In this document: positions 8,011 to 15,682 of the stretch, one piece after another | Numbering within the stretch: position 1 is the first letter of the stretch | Layout of the letters: each line of letters opens with the position of its first letter | From: Flavonifractor sp963557075 | Lineage (GTDB): Bacteria; Bacillota; Clostridia; Oscillospirales; Oscillospiraceae | Direction: 5' to 3' | Length of the DNA stretch: 38,880 nt | Assembly (NCBI GenBank): GCA_963557075.1 | Contig: CAUWDA010000022.1 | Coordinates: 1 to 38,880 of the forward strand | Notes under the pieces: generated by a model | Told to the model about the DNA's origin: nothing | The model's database searches: none | The model's input: the letters and a program-made list of their open reading frames with translations, nothing else | Program-made: the position numbers and the translations under genes

Positions 8011-9008
8011 TACCCCTCCAGCTTGGCCTGGGCGAAGGCGGCTGCCAGGGCGGCGCAGGCCTCGATGTCCTCCAGGTCAGCCACCTCCAGAGGTGTGTGG
8101 ACATATCGAGTGGCCGCCGAGATACCGCCGGTGTACACGCCCGCCCGGCTCTGATGGATGGCTCCGGCGTCGGTACCGCCAAAGCGGAGAATATCAAGCT
8201 GGTAAGGAATATTGCTTGCCACAGCCAGTTCTTCCAGGGTTTTGACCACCGCCGGGTGGCAGATGACCGAGTTGTCCATCACCTTGATGGCGGCCCCCTT
8301 CCCCGCTGCGCTGGAGCACTCGTGGGGGGCGTCGGGGATGTCGTCGGAGTCGGTCACGTCCACGGCGATGCCGTAGTCGGGGTCGATGCCGTAGGCGGCG
8401 GTGCGGGCGCCCCGCAGGCCCACCTCCTCCTGGACGGTGAATACGAAGTACAGGTCGTTGTCGCTGCGCTTGATGCGCTCCAGAGCGGAGAGCAGGATGG
8501 CGCAGGCGATACGGTCGTCCAGATAGGGAGAGAACAGCTTGCCGCCGCTGACGAAGGGCACGGTGTCAAACACGGACATGTCCCCCACCTGCACCATGGT
8601 GCTGGCCTCGGCCCGATCCTTTGCGCCAATGTCAATATAGAGATGATCCAGTTTCCAGTCCTTGGGCTCCACCTTGCCCTGAACCGCCACCACGCCCCGG
8701 GTACCGTTGCGGAAGCGGACGGGGGTGCCGGGCAGGTCGTGGGCGGACAGACCGCCTACCTGGCCGAAGCGGAGGTAGCCATTGTCATCGATATGGGTGA
8801 TGATGAAGCCGATGGAGTCCATGTGGGCGGCAAACATCACCTTGGGCCCGCTCCCCTTCTTGTGGCAGATCAGGTTGCCCAGGACGTCGGTGGTGATCTC
8901 ATCCACATAGGGCTGCGCCATCTCCCGGATAGCGGCAGCCACCTGGCCCTCGTCGCCGGAGGGGCCGTGGCAGGCATTCAGCTTCTGCATGATCTCTAAG
9001 AATTCCAT
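8010..9008 (-). CDS. M42 family aminopeptidase, third of three
   Basis: A metal-dependent aminopeptidase of the TET/FrvX/glutamyl-aminopeptidase family, which usually forms hollow dodecamers that trim cytosolic peptides. The metal and catalytic pattern is intact: AAHMDSIG, PYLDDRIAC, the catalytic pair in VQEEVGLRGA, VDVTDSDD and YVHTP. An in-frame TTG at 9017 overlaps the previous stop but touches the ribosome-binding site. The ATG at 9008, 10 bases after AAGGAGG, is preferred, giving 332 residues. It is the last of three adjacent paralogues and is followed by a coupled GNAT gene. Confidence 0.92.
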   Translation of the reverse strand: MEFLEIMQKLNACHGPSGDEGQVAAAIREMAQPYVDEITTDVLGNLICHKKGSGPKVMFAAHMDSIGFIITHIDDNGYLRFGQVGGLSAHDLPGTPVRFRNGTRGVVAVQGKVEPKDWKLDHLYIDIGAKDRAEASTMVQVGDMSVFDTVPFVSGGKLFSPYLDDRIACAILLSALERIKRSDNDLYFVFTVQEEVGLRGARTAAYGIDPDYGIAVDVTDSDDIPDAPHECSSAAGKGAAIKVMDNSVICHPAVVKTLEELAVASNIPYQLDILRFGGTDAGAIHQSRAGVYTGGISAATRYVHTPLEVADLEDIEACAALAAAFAQAKLEG

Positions 9009-9013
9009 ATTGG

Positions 9014-10039
9014 TCAATCCTCCTTGGACAGTTCAGTGATAAAGGCCTGTGTGAGTCGCAGCACCGCGTCCAGATCGGCGGTGCTGGCCAGCGTCGTGGG
9101 GGTATGGGGGTAGCGTACCGGAGCGGCGATCACCGCTGTACGGACGCCGGAGGCCGTCCGCTGAATCGCGGCGGCATCACCGGAGCCGGCGGTGTCCTCC
9201 TTCAGCTGCCAGGGGATGTCCTCCCGCTCTGCCAGGGCACGCAGACGCTCAAAGAGCTGCCGGTCCACGATGAGCCCCTTGTCCATAAAGGGGAGCACCG
9301 CGCCCTTGCCCAGAGCGCAGGACTTTTTATGAGCAGGTACATCCGCCAGATCGGCGGCAGGCGCCCCCTCCAGAACCAGAGCGATCTCCGGCTTTACCGA
9401 AAAGGCCGCGCCGAACGCACCTCTTGCACCTACCTCTTTCTGCGCGGTGAACACAAAGGTGCAATCCATAGGCAAGGGCCCCTCCAGCAGCTTGAGCAGC
9501 ACAGCGCAGCCGATCCGGCTGTCCAGTGCCCGGCCCTTCAGCAGTCCGTTTCCAAAGGGCTCCGGTGTGCTGTCAAACGCGGCTACATCCCCGAGAGATA
9601 CCAGCTTTTGGGCCTCCTCGCGGCTCTTGACGCCAATGTCCAGATAAAAATCCTCCAGCTTGGGGACGTTTTTCTCCTCATCACGGCTCACCAGGTGATA
9701 GGCCTTCAGCCCCACAAGTCCGGGGAGCAGGTTAGGTCCCACCAGTACTCGCTTGCCCAGCAGCACCCGGCGGTCTATGCGGCCCACAGTGTCAAATTTC
9801 AGATAGCCCTCGTCGGTGATGGACCGTACCATCAGACCGACCTCGTCCATATGGGCGGTCAGCAGCAGTTTTCTGCCAGTGGCCTTTTCGCCCCGCTTGA
9901 AGGCGATGACATTACCCAACGCGTCCGTCCTCAGCTCGTCGGCATATCTGCCGGTAAATTCTGTGATGCAGTCCCGCACCCGGTCCTCCCAGCTGGACAC
10001 ACCGGGAAGCGAACAGAGTTGTTTCAGCAGATCTCTCAC
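9014..10039 (-). CDS. M42 family peptidase, second of three, atypical active site
   Basis: A 341-residue M42 paralogue with the fold and most metal ligands visible: LTAHMDEVG (His63), GRALDSRIG (Asp173), LVLEGAPAAD and YPHTP. The signature normally written QEEVG reads QKEVG here: Lys201 replaces the Glu expected to act as general base, while the metal-ligand Glu202 remains. The protein may therefore be inactive or altered and might work as a partner of its neighbours. The start is GTG, 7 bases after AAGGAGG; GTGA overlaps the stop of the upstream paralogue, so translation is coupled. Confidence 0.88.
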   Translation of the reverse strand: MRDLLKQLCSLPGVSSWEDRVRDCITEFTGRYADELRTDALGNVIAFKRGEKATGRKLLLTAHMDEVGLMVRSITDEGYLKFDTVGRIDRRVLLGKRVLVGPNLLPGLVGLKAYHLVSRDEEKNVPKLEDFYLDIGVKSREEAQKLVSLGDVAAFDSTPEPFGNGLLKGRALDSRIGCAVLLKLLEGPLPMDCTFVFTAQKEVGARGAFGAAFSVKPEIALVLEGAPAADLADVPAHKKSCALGKGAVLPFMDKGLIVDRQLFERLRALAEREDIPWQLKEDTAGSGDAAAIQRTASGVRTAVIAAPVRYPHTPTTLASTADLDAVLRLTQAFITELSKED

Positions 10040-11055
10040 AGCTGTCCCTCCTTTCCCAGGTCCTCTACAAAGGCGGCCAGCAGGGCCGCAGTGTTCTCCA
10101 GATCGGTCAGGGAGAGCACTTCAATGGGACTGTGCATATACTTCAGCGGCACAGAAAGCACCGCCGTAGCCACGCCCTCCCGGCTGATCTGCATCTCCCA
10201 GCCGTTGGTACCGGTATGGCCTGCCATGATCTCCTGCTGGACCGGGATCTTCCGGGCCTGAGCCTGGTCCAGGAGGCGGCGGCTCATCCAGCGGGTCATA
10301 TTGGGTCCCACGCCCACAGCTGGGCCATCCCCCAACACGAAAGTCTTTTCGGCGGGGCCATCCGGGGTCCGTCCGTGGGTCACATCCACCGCGACACAGC
10401 AGTCGGGCTGTACAGCCCAGGTGCCCACTGCGGCGCCCACCCCGGAGACCTCCTCCCGGGTGGAGCCCATCACATAGACGTCCACATCCAGCGTTTTGTC
10501 CTTCAGCAGCTCCATGCAGCGCAGCAGGGTCGCAAAACAGGACCGGTCATCCATGGCCTTGCCGCACATCTGATCCTCTCCCAGGGGGAAACAGGAGCCC
10601 CGGTACACCATAGGGGTACCGACCAGACGCTCCGCCTCCGCCTGAGTCAGGCCTGCATCCACCACCAGCTCCGAAATGGGCACGGCCTTGCTTTCATCAT
10701 CCTGCTGAGAGGTTGGAGCGGACACAATGCCGGCCATGGGCGGCTGAGTCAGGATCTGTACCTCCCGCCCGGGCAGCATGCGGGGGCCCCCCCCGCCGAT
10801 GGTGCGGAAACGGAGATACCCCTCCTCCGCCCCGGTGACAATAAGGCCGATCTCATCCAGATGGGCGTCCAGCAGGACCTTTTTGGCCCCCTCCACGCCA
10901 CAGCGGCGCACACCGATCAGGTTTCCCATGCGGTCAATGGTGGTCTCGTCCACCAGGGGTTCCAGCAGGACCCGGGCAGCCTGGGCCGCCGGAGCCTCAA
11001 AACCGGAGGGCGCCGTGCAGCCGCACAGAGTCTCCAGCACATGTTTCATATCCAA
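10036..11055 (-). CDS. M42 family aminopeptidase, first of three
   Basis: A 339-residue M42 peptidase with an apparently complete site: DAHLDEIG, KAMDDRSC, STREEVSGVGA (both Glu present), VDVTHGRTPDG and KYMHSP. It is diverged from the two following paralogues, so the trio is not a recent tandem duplication. TTG at 11055 lies 8 bases after AAGGAGG and is the likely start; an ATG two codons later is the alternative. It begins 33 bases after murD on the same strand with no terminator between, so it is probably in the murD transcript. Confidence 0.92.
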   Translation of the reverse strand: MDMKHVLETLCGCTAPSGFEAPAAQAARVLLEPLVDETTIDRMGNLIGVRRCGVEGAKKVLLDAHLDEIGLIVTGAEEGYLRFRTIGGGGPRMLPGREVQILTQPPMAGIVSAPTSQQDDESKAVPISELVVDAGLTQAEAERLVGTPMVYRGSCFPLGEDQMCGKAMDDRSCFATLLRCMELLKDKTLDVDVYVMGSTREEVSGVGAAVGTWAVQPDCCVAVDVTHGRTPDGPAEKTFVLGDGPAVGVGPNMTRWMSRRLLDQAQARKIPVQQEIMAGHTGTNGWEMQISREGVATAVLSVPLKYMHSPIEVLSLTDLENTAALLAAFVEDLGKEGQL

Positions 11056-11088
11056 ACAGGATCCCTCCTTACATTTATCTTATCTGTA

Positions 11089-12477
11089 TCAGGCCAGCTC
11101 ATAAATGAGTTTCTTAAAGGCAGCGCCCCGCTCCATAAAGTTCTTGAACCTGTCAAAGGAGGCGCAGGCCGGGGACAGGATCACCACATCGCCGGGCTCA
11201 GCCGCCCTGTGGGCGGCAAGTACCGCCTGCTCAAAGCTGTCTATGACATGGATGGGCAGCACTTCCCTGGAATACCCGGGTGCAGCCTCAACCGCAGCCC
11301 GTATCTTTTCCGCCGTATCTCCCGTGAGGAAGAGGGCCTTGACGTGCTCCACCACCTCGGGCCCCAACACATCAAAGGGGATGTGTTTGTCATAGCCTCC
11401 GGCAATGAGTATCACCTTCCGGCGGAAGGACCGCAGACCGGCAATGGTGCGGGACGGGCTGGAGGCGATGGAGTCGTTGTAGTACTTCACGCCATTCAGG
11501 GTACGCACCAGCTCAATGCGGTGCTCCACTCCGGCAAATTTCCGGGCAAATTCCTGAACGACCGGGTCTGGCACGATGCCATCCAGTGCGGTGATGGCGG
11601 CCATATAATTTTCCACGTTATGGGTGCCGGGCAGCAGGATATCGGCCACCGGCAGGACAGGGCGCTCGTGCATCTCGTTGCGCACCCAGATCACGCCGTC
11701 CCGCAGGAAAGCGCCCCGGGCCGGCTCGCACTGCCGGCTGAACAGGGCTACCCGGCCCTGGGCCTCCCCGGCAAAGCTGCGGGTGATGTCGTTGTCGGCA
11801 TTGAGTACCAGCAGGCCCTTCTCATCCTGATGGAGGAAGATGTTCTTTTTCGCGGCAACATACTCCTCCATGGACTTGTGGACATCCAGGTGGTTGGGCG
11901 CCAGATTGGTTACCACGGCAATATCAGGGCTCCGGTCCATGGTCATCAGCTGGAAGGAGGACAGCTCCAGTACGGCGATATCCCCCGGCTCCATGCCGTC
12001 CACATCCGGCAGCAGCGGCTTGCCAATGTTGCCGCCTACATATACCGTCTGTCCCGCAGCTTTGAGCAGCTCCGCAATGATCGTGGTGGTAGTGGTCTTG
12101 CCGTCGCTGCCGGTCACCGCAATGATGCGGCAGGGGCAGACCTGGAAAAACACCTCCATCTCAGAGGTGAGGACCGCCCCGTTCTGCTGGGCGGCCACCA
12201 GCTGAGGCAGGTCGGGCCGCATGCCGGGGGTACGGAAGATGACCTCAAAATCCAGATCCTCCAGATAATCCTCCCCCAGCTTCAAGGTAGCCCCCAAACT
12301 CTCCAGCTCCTCAGCCAGACCGGCAAAGGCGCTCATAGGCTTTCTGTCGCAGGCGGTGACTTTGACTCCGGCCCGCAGCAGCATTTTGATCAGCGGGGTA
12401 TTGGATACGCCGACACCAAGCACAGCCACCCGCTTTCCCCGCAGAGACGACAGATATTCCTGTATAGACAATTCCAT
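11089..12477 (-). CDS. murD: UDP-N-acetylmuramoylalanine--D-glutamate ligase
   Basis: Adds D-glutamate to UDP-MurNAc-L-alanine in cytosolic peptidoglycan precursor synthesis, using ATP. The 462-residue protein has an N-terminal Rossmann-like domain (VAVLGVGVSNTPL), the Mur-ligase P-loop TGSDGKTTTTT near residue 118, and downstream Mur motifs (NLAPNHLDVHKSMEEY, HNVENYMAAI, GVKYYNDSIASSP, ILIAGGYDK). It stands outside a mur/fts cluster and heads a run of peptidase genes, an uncommon setting. GGAGG lies 6 bases before the ATG, and a clear promoter lies directly upstream. Confidence 0.96.
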   Translation of the reverse strand: MELSIQEYLSSLRGKRVAVLGVGVSNTPLIKMLLRAGVKVTACDRKPMSAFAGLAEELESLGATLKLGEDYLEDLDFEVIFRTPGMRPDLPQLVAAQQNGAVLTSEMEVFFQVCPCRIIAVTGSDGKTTTTTIIAELLKAAGQTVYVGGNIGKPLLPDVDGMEPGDIAVLELSSFQLMTMDRSPDIAVVTNLAPNHLDVHKSMEEYVAAKKNIFLHQDEKGLLVLNADNDITRSFAGEAQGRVALFSRQCEPARGAFLRDGVIWVRNEMHERPVLPVADILLPGTHNVENYMAAITALDGIVPDPVVQEFARKFAGVEHRIELVRTLNGVKYYNDSIASSPSRTIAGLRSFRRKVILIAGGYDKHIPFDVLGPEVVEHVKALFLTGDTAEKIRAAVEAAPGYSREVLPIHVIDSFEQAVLAAHRAAEPGDVVILSPACASFDRFKNFMERGAAFKKLIYELA

Positions 12478-12513
12478 ATTGTACCTCCTTGCTCGGTACA
12501 GAATAACAAAGAT

Positions 12514-12542
12514 AGTATATCACAATCAGCCTTACTTTTCAA
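12514..12542 (-). promoter_or_regulatory. Promoter of murD and the peptidase unit
   Basis: TTGAAA (12542-12537), 17 bases, TATACT (12519-12514), ending 37 bases before the murD ATG. No other convincing promoter is seen before the three M42 genes, so it may serve murD through the GNAT gene. Confidence 0.75.
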
Positions 12543-12631
12543 CGAGAAGCATAGTGTGCCGCAGATATGGAGCGTACTGCGATCTGTATTGCAGTCCTGC
12601 AACCTGTTCTTTGCTCCTGAGGGAAGAAAGA

Positions 12632-12660
12632 TTGACAGAGGATTTTTCATACGATATAAT
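12632..12660 (+). promoter_or_regulatory. rnpB promoter, consensus
   Basis: TTGACA (12632-12637), exactly 17 bases, TATAAT (12655-12660): a perfect vegetative consensus, as expected for an abundant stable RNA. The predicted start point coincides with the 5' strand of the terminal P1 stem of RNase P RNA. Confidence 0.9.
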
Positions 12661-12664
12661 ATGG

Positions 12665-13016
12665 AGGCAAGCAAGCTGGACAGCCGCGCGGCCGGGACGA
12701 AAGGCCCGGTTGTGAGGAAAGTCCGGGCTCCACAGGGCAAGGATAACGGGTAACACCCGCCGGGGGCGACCCTAGGAAAAGTGCAACAGAAATAGACTGC
12801 CGGTTTTTTGACCGGTCAAGGTGGAAAGGCGAGGTAAGAGCTCACCCGATGGCTGGGAACAGTCCATCGCTGTAAACTCTATCCGGAGCAACGCCGTGGA
12901 GGGACATATGGCCGGCCCGGCCGTCCCGGGGAGGCGGCTTGAGCGTACCGGCAACGGTGCGTCGAGATAGATGGCTGTCTTAAAGGACAGAACCCGGCTT
13001 ACAGGCTTACTTGCGG
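12665..13016 (+). ncRNA. rnpB: RNase P RNA, bacterial type A
   Basis: Catalytic RNA of RNase P, which removes tRNA 5' leaders. Conserved blocks appear in order: GAGGAAAGTCCGGGCTCC near 12714-12731, CAACAGAAA near 12783, GGTAAGAGCTCACC near 12832-12845, and the 3' universal block with GATAGATGGCTG, ACAGAACCCGGCTTAC. GCAAGCAAGC at 12667 pairs with GCTTACTTGC at 13005-13014 to close P1. Length about 350 bases. Exact ends are estimated from P1 and the promoter. Confidence 0.96.
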
Positions 13017-13020
13017 ATAC

Positions 13021-13057
13021 GGCGGCCCGGAGCACAGCGCTCCGGGCCGCCTTTTTT
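13021..13057 (+). terminator. rnpB terminator
   Basis: A perfect 13-bp GC-rich stem (13021-13033 with 13039-13051) is followed directly by six T, a textbook intrinsic terminator just past RNase P RNA. Confidence 0.93.
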
Positions 13058-13077
13058 GCTGAATCACAGAAAAATCC

Positions 13078-13108
13078 TTGACTCTTCCCTTACGTCAGAT
13101 GTTACACT
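13078..13108 (+). promoter_or_regulatory. merR promoter with 19-base spacer
   Basis: TTGACT (13078-13083) and TACACT (13103-13108) are separated by 19 bases, the over-long spacing typical of promoters that MerR-family activators control by twisting DNA. It lies directly before the merR-like gene, suggesting autoregulation. Confidence 0.6.
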
Positions 13109-13133
13109 GTACTTGCCTGAAGGAGGAATTGCC

Positions 13134-13748
13134 GTGAAGATGAAGGAAGTCTGCGCCCGGACCGGGCTGACCGAGCGGGCGGTACGGTTCTATGTTCGGG
13201 AGGGGCTGATAGCCCCGCCGGCTCAAGAGCGGGGCGGGCGGATCTGGCTGGATTTTTCCGAGGAAAATGTTGCGCGTCTCCGGTCCATCGCCACCCTGCG
13301 CAAAGCCGGATTCACCATTGATGAGATCCGCTCCATGGGACGGGACTTTCAAAAGAATGCCCCTCATGCCGCCTTTGCCCTGCGGCAGCGGCTGCGGGAA
13401 GCGATTGAGTCCTACGAGCGCCTGAGCCGCACAGATACCGTTCAGGCGGACGATCTGGAGCAGTATGCAGCACTTCTGGAGCAGGAGGTGCGTGATCGTC
13501 CCCTCCCCCATACCGACCGAACTCGCGCCACCCCAATCAATGGCTCCGATCTGGTAGAATGGCTGTGTATGCTCGGCATGGTATACCTGTTTTGGCGCCT
13601 TTATGCGTGTCTGATGGACCGGCTGTTTTTTATCACAAATATTGTGGTCTATCTCATGCCCTTTGTGATACTTCTCCTCCCAATTTCTCTGATTCTGGGA
13701 AGCAGGGCTGGCAAATGGCTGTACCGCCACTTTGAATATGTTCCCTGA
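13134..13748 (+). CDS. MerR-family regulator with C-terminal membrane helices
   Basis: A 204-residue regulator. Residues 1-70 are a MerR winged helix (VCARTGLTERAVRFYVREGLI; LRSIATLRKAGFTIDEI). A helical linker follows (about 75-130), then two strongly hydrophobic segments (about 145-165 and 170-190) in place of a sensor domain, so the protein is probably membrane-tethered. The reading frame extends back to 13011 through the rnpB terminator, but the GTG at 13134, 7 bases after AGGAGG, is the credible start. Ligand and targets are unknown; the only candidate target in view is its own promoter. Confidence 0.88.
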   Translation: MKMKEVCARTGLTERAVRFYVREGLIAPPAQERGGRIWLDFSEENVARLRSIATLRKAGFTIDEIRSMGRDFQKNAPHAAFALRQRLREAIESYERLSRTDTVQADDLEQYAALLEQEVRDRPLPHTDRTRATPINGSDLVEWLCMLGMVYLFWRLYACLMDRLFFITNIVVYLMPFVILLLPISLILGSRAGKWLYRHFEYVP

Positions 13749-13750
13749 AA

Positions 13751-13798
13751 AAGAGGGGCCCGTTGCAGAATAATGTCATTCTGCAACGGGCCCTTCTT
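13751..13798. terminator. Bidirectional terminator after merR
   Basis: An almost perfect 20-bp stem (13751-13770 with 13779-13798) and 8-base loop lies between convergent genes. Its arms resemble the right terminal part of the MITE-like element at 20429-20661 (shared GTTGCAGAAT / ATTCTGCA blocks), so it may be a relic of that repeat family used as a terminator. Confidence 0.85.
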
Positions 13799-13799
13799 C

Positions 13800-14681
13800 T
13801 CAATCGTCATCGCCGTCCGCGCGGCGTACAATGAACTTTCTCTGGATTTCACGCAAGCGGGCACGGGCCTCCTTGCGGGCCGCCACGGCCTGATGCAGGG
13901 CAAGCTCCAGATCGGCCCGCAGATCAGCCCTGGTGTTCCGGGTCAGCTCTTTCAGCGCCTGATTGACCCGCTTCACCGCCTGCTTATACAGGCTCCTGGC
14001 CTCACGCAGCTGCTGCGTCAGCCGTCTGGGACGGGCCTGAAGGTCGGGATAGGCCTGATGGATCCGGCGGATGAGCAGGTTCCGGTCATGGAGCATGGCA
14101 TGGACCTGACGGCTGATCTCCTCTGTATTGTCTCCAGTCTGGCTGTCGATCTCCCGCCGGACCACCCCCATCAGGAAGTGGGAGGCAATGTAGTCGGCAG
14201 CCAGGAGGGCCAGGATACAAAGTGCGGTCAACCGGAGGATCCAAGGCCTCCAGCGCTCCAGCCAGTCAAACAGCAGCGGGTCAATGACGTGGACGATGAC
14301 CACGCAGGCCACGCCAAAGAGAAGCAGATTGCCGATCCAGATGCGGCCATGCAGGTTCATAGGTTTTTGGCTGTAGTCCCACCATCTGGCGTGGAACCGC
14401 TTTTCCATGTACCAGGAGGTGAAGTATTCCAGCGCCCCGCAGAGCACCATGCCGGCCAGAAAAGTCTCCCCCAGTGTTCCCCGGCGGACAGCCAGTCCGC
14501 CCACCACCAGAGTAACCGTCACAACACCCCAGCCGTAGATGGGGCAGTAAGGGCCGATGAGGAATCCGCGGTTGATAAAGCGGTGATACTGGATGTATTT
14601 CAGAGTGACCTCCATGGCCCACCCAAGGCAGGAGAACAGAAAAAATTCCACCACCAGCATCCATACCAGAGACAGATCCAT
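13800..14681 (-). CDS. Membrane protein of the putative ABC-transporter permease family (PF06541-like)
   Basis: A 293-residue protein. The N-terminal half has about five membrane segments with FLFSCLGWAMEVTLKY, RGFLIGPYCPIYGWG and WDYSQKPMNLHGRI, which are hallmarks of PF06541. The C-terminal 120 residues are charged, Arg-rich and predicted coiled coil, probably cytoplasmic. The family name is historical; no ATPase partner is present and no transport function is shown. The frame runs upstream through a terminator into yebC, so the ATG at 14681 after AAGGGGA is the start. Confidence 0.82.
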   Translation of the reverse strand: MDLSLVWMLVVEFFLFSCLGWAMEVTLKYIQYHRFINRGFLIGPYCPIYGWGVVTVTLVVGGLAVRRGTLGETFLAGMVLCGALEYFTSWYMEKRFHARWWDYSQKPMNLHGRIWIGNLLLFGVACVVIVHVIDPLLFDWLERWRPWILRLTALCILALLAADYIASHFLMGVVRREIDSQTGDNTEEISRQVHAMLHDRNLLIRRIHQAYPDLQARPRRLTQQLREARSLYKQAVKRVNQALKELTRNTRADLRADLELALHQAVAARKEARARLREIQRKFIVRRADGDDD

Positions 14682-14705
14682 AGCTTCCCCTTTCTCTGTC
14701 AAAGA

Positions 14706-14738
14706 AAAAGCGGGAAAGCCCGGGGCTTTCCCGCTTTT
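14706..14738 (-). terminator. yebC terminator
   Basis: A near-perfect inverted repeat (14706-14721 with 14723-14738; in practice about 13 bp with a CCGGGG-type loop), T-rich on the minus strand, lies 17 bases past the yebC stop. It sits immediately before the membrane-protein gene, which must be read through it or have its own start. Confidence 0.8.
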
Positions 14739-14754
14739 AAGCGTTGTGTCAAAT

Positions 14755-15483
14755 TCAGTCCTGATCCCAGTTGTGCCAGACGTTCTGCACGTCGTCGTTG
14801 TCCTCCAGCAGGTCGATGAGCTTCTCCATATTCTTGATGTCGTCCTCATTTTCCAGCTTGACATAGTTCTGGGGGACCATTTCCACAGCAGCCTGAACAA
14901 AGGTATAGCCCTTGGCCTCCATAGCGGCCACCACGGAGCCGAAGGCCTCGGGATCGGTGTAAACCTCAAAGACCTCGCCGTCCATCTGCATGTCGTCGGC
15001 GCCGCAGTCCAGAGCGTCCATCATGACGGTGTCCTCGTCCAGATCTTCCTTCTCAATGACGATAACGCCCTTGCGGTCGAAGGACCAGGACACGCAGCCG
15101 GTGGCGCCCAGGCCCTTGCCGTACTTGTCCAGCAGGTGGCGGACCTCGGGGGCGGTGCGGTTGCGGTTGTCGGTGAGGGCGTCCACGATGACGGCCACGC
15201 CGGAGGGGCCGTAACCCTCGTACACCACGTTCTCATAGCTGTCGGTGTTGCCGGAGCCCAGAGCCTTGTCGATGGTGCGCTTGATGTTGTCGTTGGGCAT
15301 ATTGGCCGCCTTGGCCTTGGCAATAACGGTAGCCAGGCGGGAGTTATTGTTGGGGTCGCCGCTGCCGCCAGTCTTGACGGCCACGATCATCTCGCGGGCG
15401 ATCTTGGTGAAGATCTGAGAGCGCTTGGCGTCGGCCGCACCCTTGGTCTTCTGAATATTATGCCACTTGGAATGTCCTGACAT
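14755..15483 (-). CDS. yebC: YebC/PmpR-family protein
   Basis: A 242-residue cytosolic protein beginning MSGHSKWHNIQKTKGAADAKR, the diagnostic start of the family, with GYGPSGVAVIVDALTDNRNRT near residue 90 and the acidic C-terminus. Members were described as transcription regulators, and recent work links them to relief of ribosome stalling at proline-rich stretches; which applies here cannot be read from sequence. The gene has its own promoter and terminator and appears monocistronic. Confidence 0.96.
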   Translation of the reverse strand: MSGHSKWHNIQKTKGAADAKRSQIFTKIAREMIVAVKTGGSGDPNNNSRLATVIAKAKAANMPNDNIKRTIDKALGSGNTDSYENVVYEGYGPSGVAVIVDALTDNRNRTAPEVRHLLDKYGKGLGATGCVSWSFDRKGVIVIEKEDLDEDTVMMDALDCGADDMQMDGEVFEVYTDPEAFGSVVAAMEAKGYTFVQAAVEMVPQNYVKLENEDDIKNMEKLIDLLEDNDDVQNVWHNWDQD

Positions 15484-15521
15484 TGATACTCGTTCCCTTC
15501 TCGTCGAAAATCAGCGCATCT

Positions 15522-15550
15522 AGTTTATCACTTTTTTCGTCGTTTGGCAA
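15522..15550 (-). promoter_or_regulatory. yebC promoter
   Basis: TTGCCA (15550-15545), 17 bases, TAAACT (15527-15522), 39 bases before the yebC ATG. Confidence 0.65.
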
Positions 15551-15564
15551 GCCCCCAGGGGAAA

Positions 15565-15668
15565 GAGTTAGGCATTTGGAGATATGAGACAGGAGTTATG
15601 GTATTTGCCGCGGGCAAATGAATATAATCTGTCCGGCTGCGCCGGACGCCTCCCCCATCTTCTCTCAA
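15565..15668. repeat. Palindromic intergenic repeat, copy A
   Basis: Starts GAGTTAGG, then hairpin ATTTGCC-GCG-GGCAAAT (15603-15619) and hairpin GTCCGGC-TGC-GCCGGAC (15631-15647), bounded by purine-rich left and pyrimidine-rich right arms that partly pair. It lies between yebC and the nif3-like gene and matches copy C (18983-19106) closely, copy B (17530-17598) more loosely. Confidence 0.75.
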
Positions 15669-15682
15669 CCCACTCCATCCGA

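Noticed and set aside
10132..12753. 873-codon plus-strand frame
   Set aside because: Covers murD and an M42 gene in antisense and runs into rnpB; no start signal and no domain.
13800..14969. Longer version of the PF06541-like membrane protein
   Set aside because: The extension crosses the yebC terminator and overlaps the yebC C-terminus; the ATG at 14681 has a ribosome-binding site.
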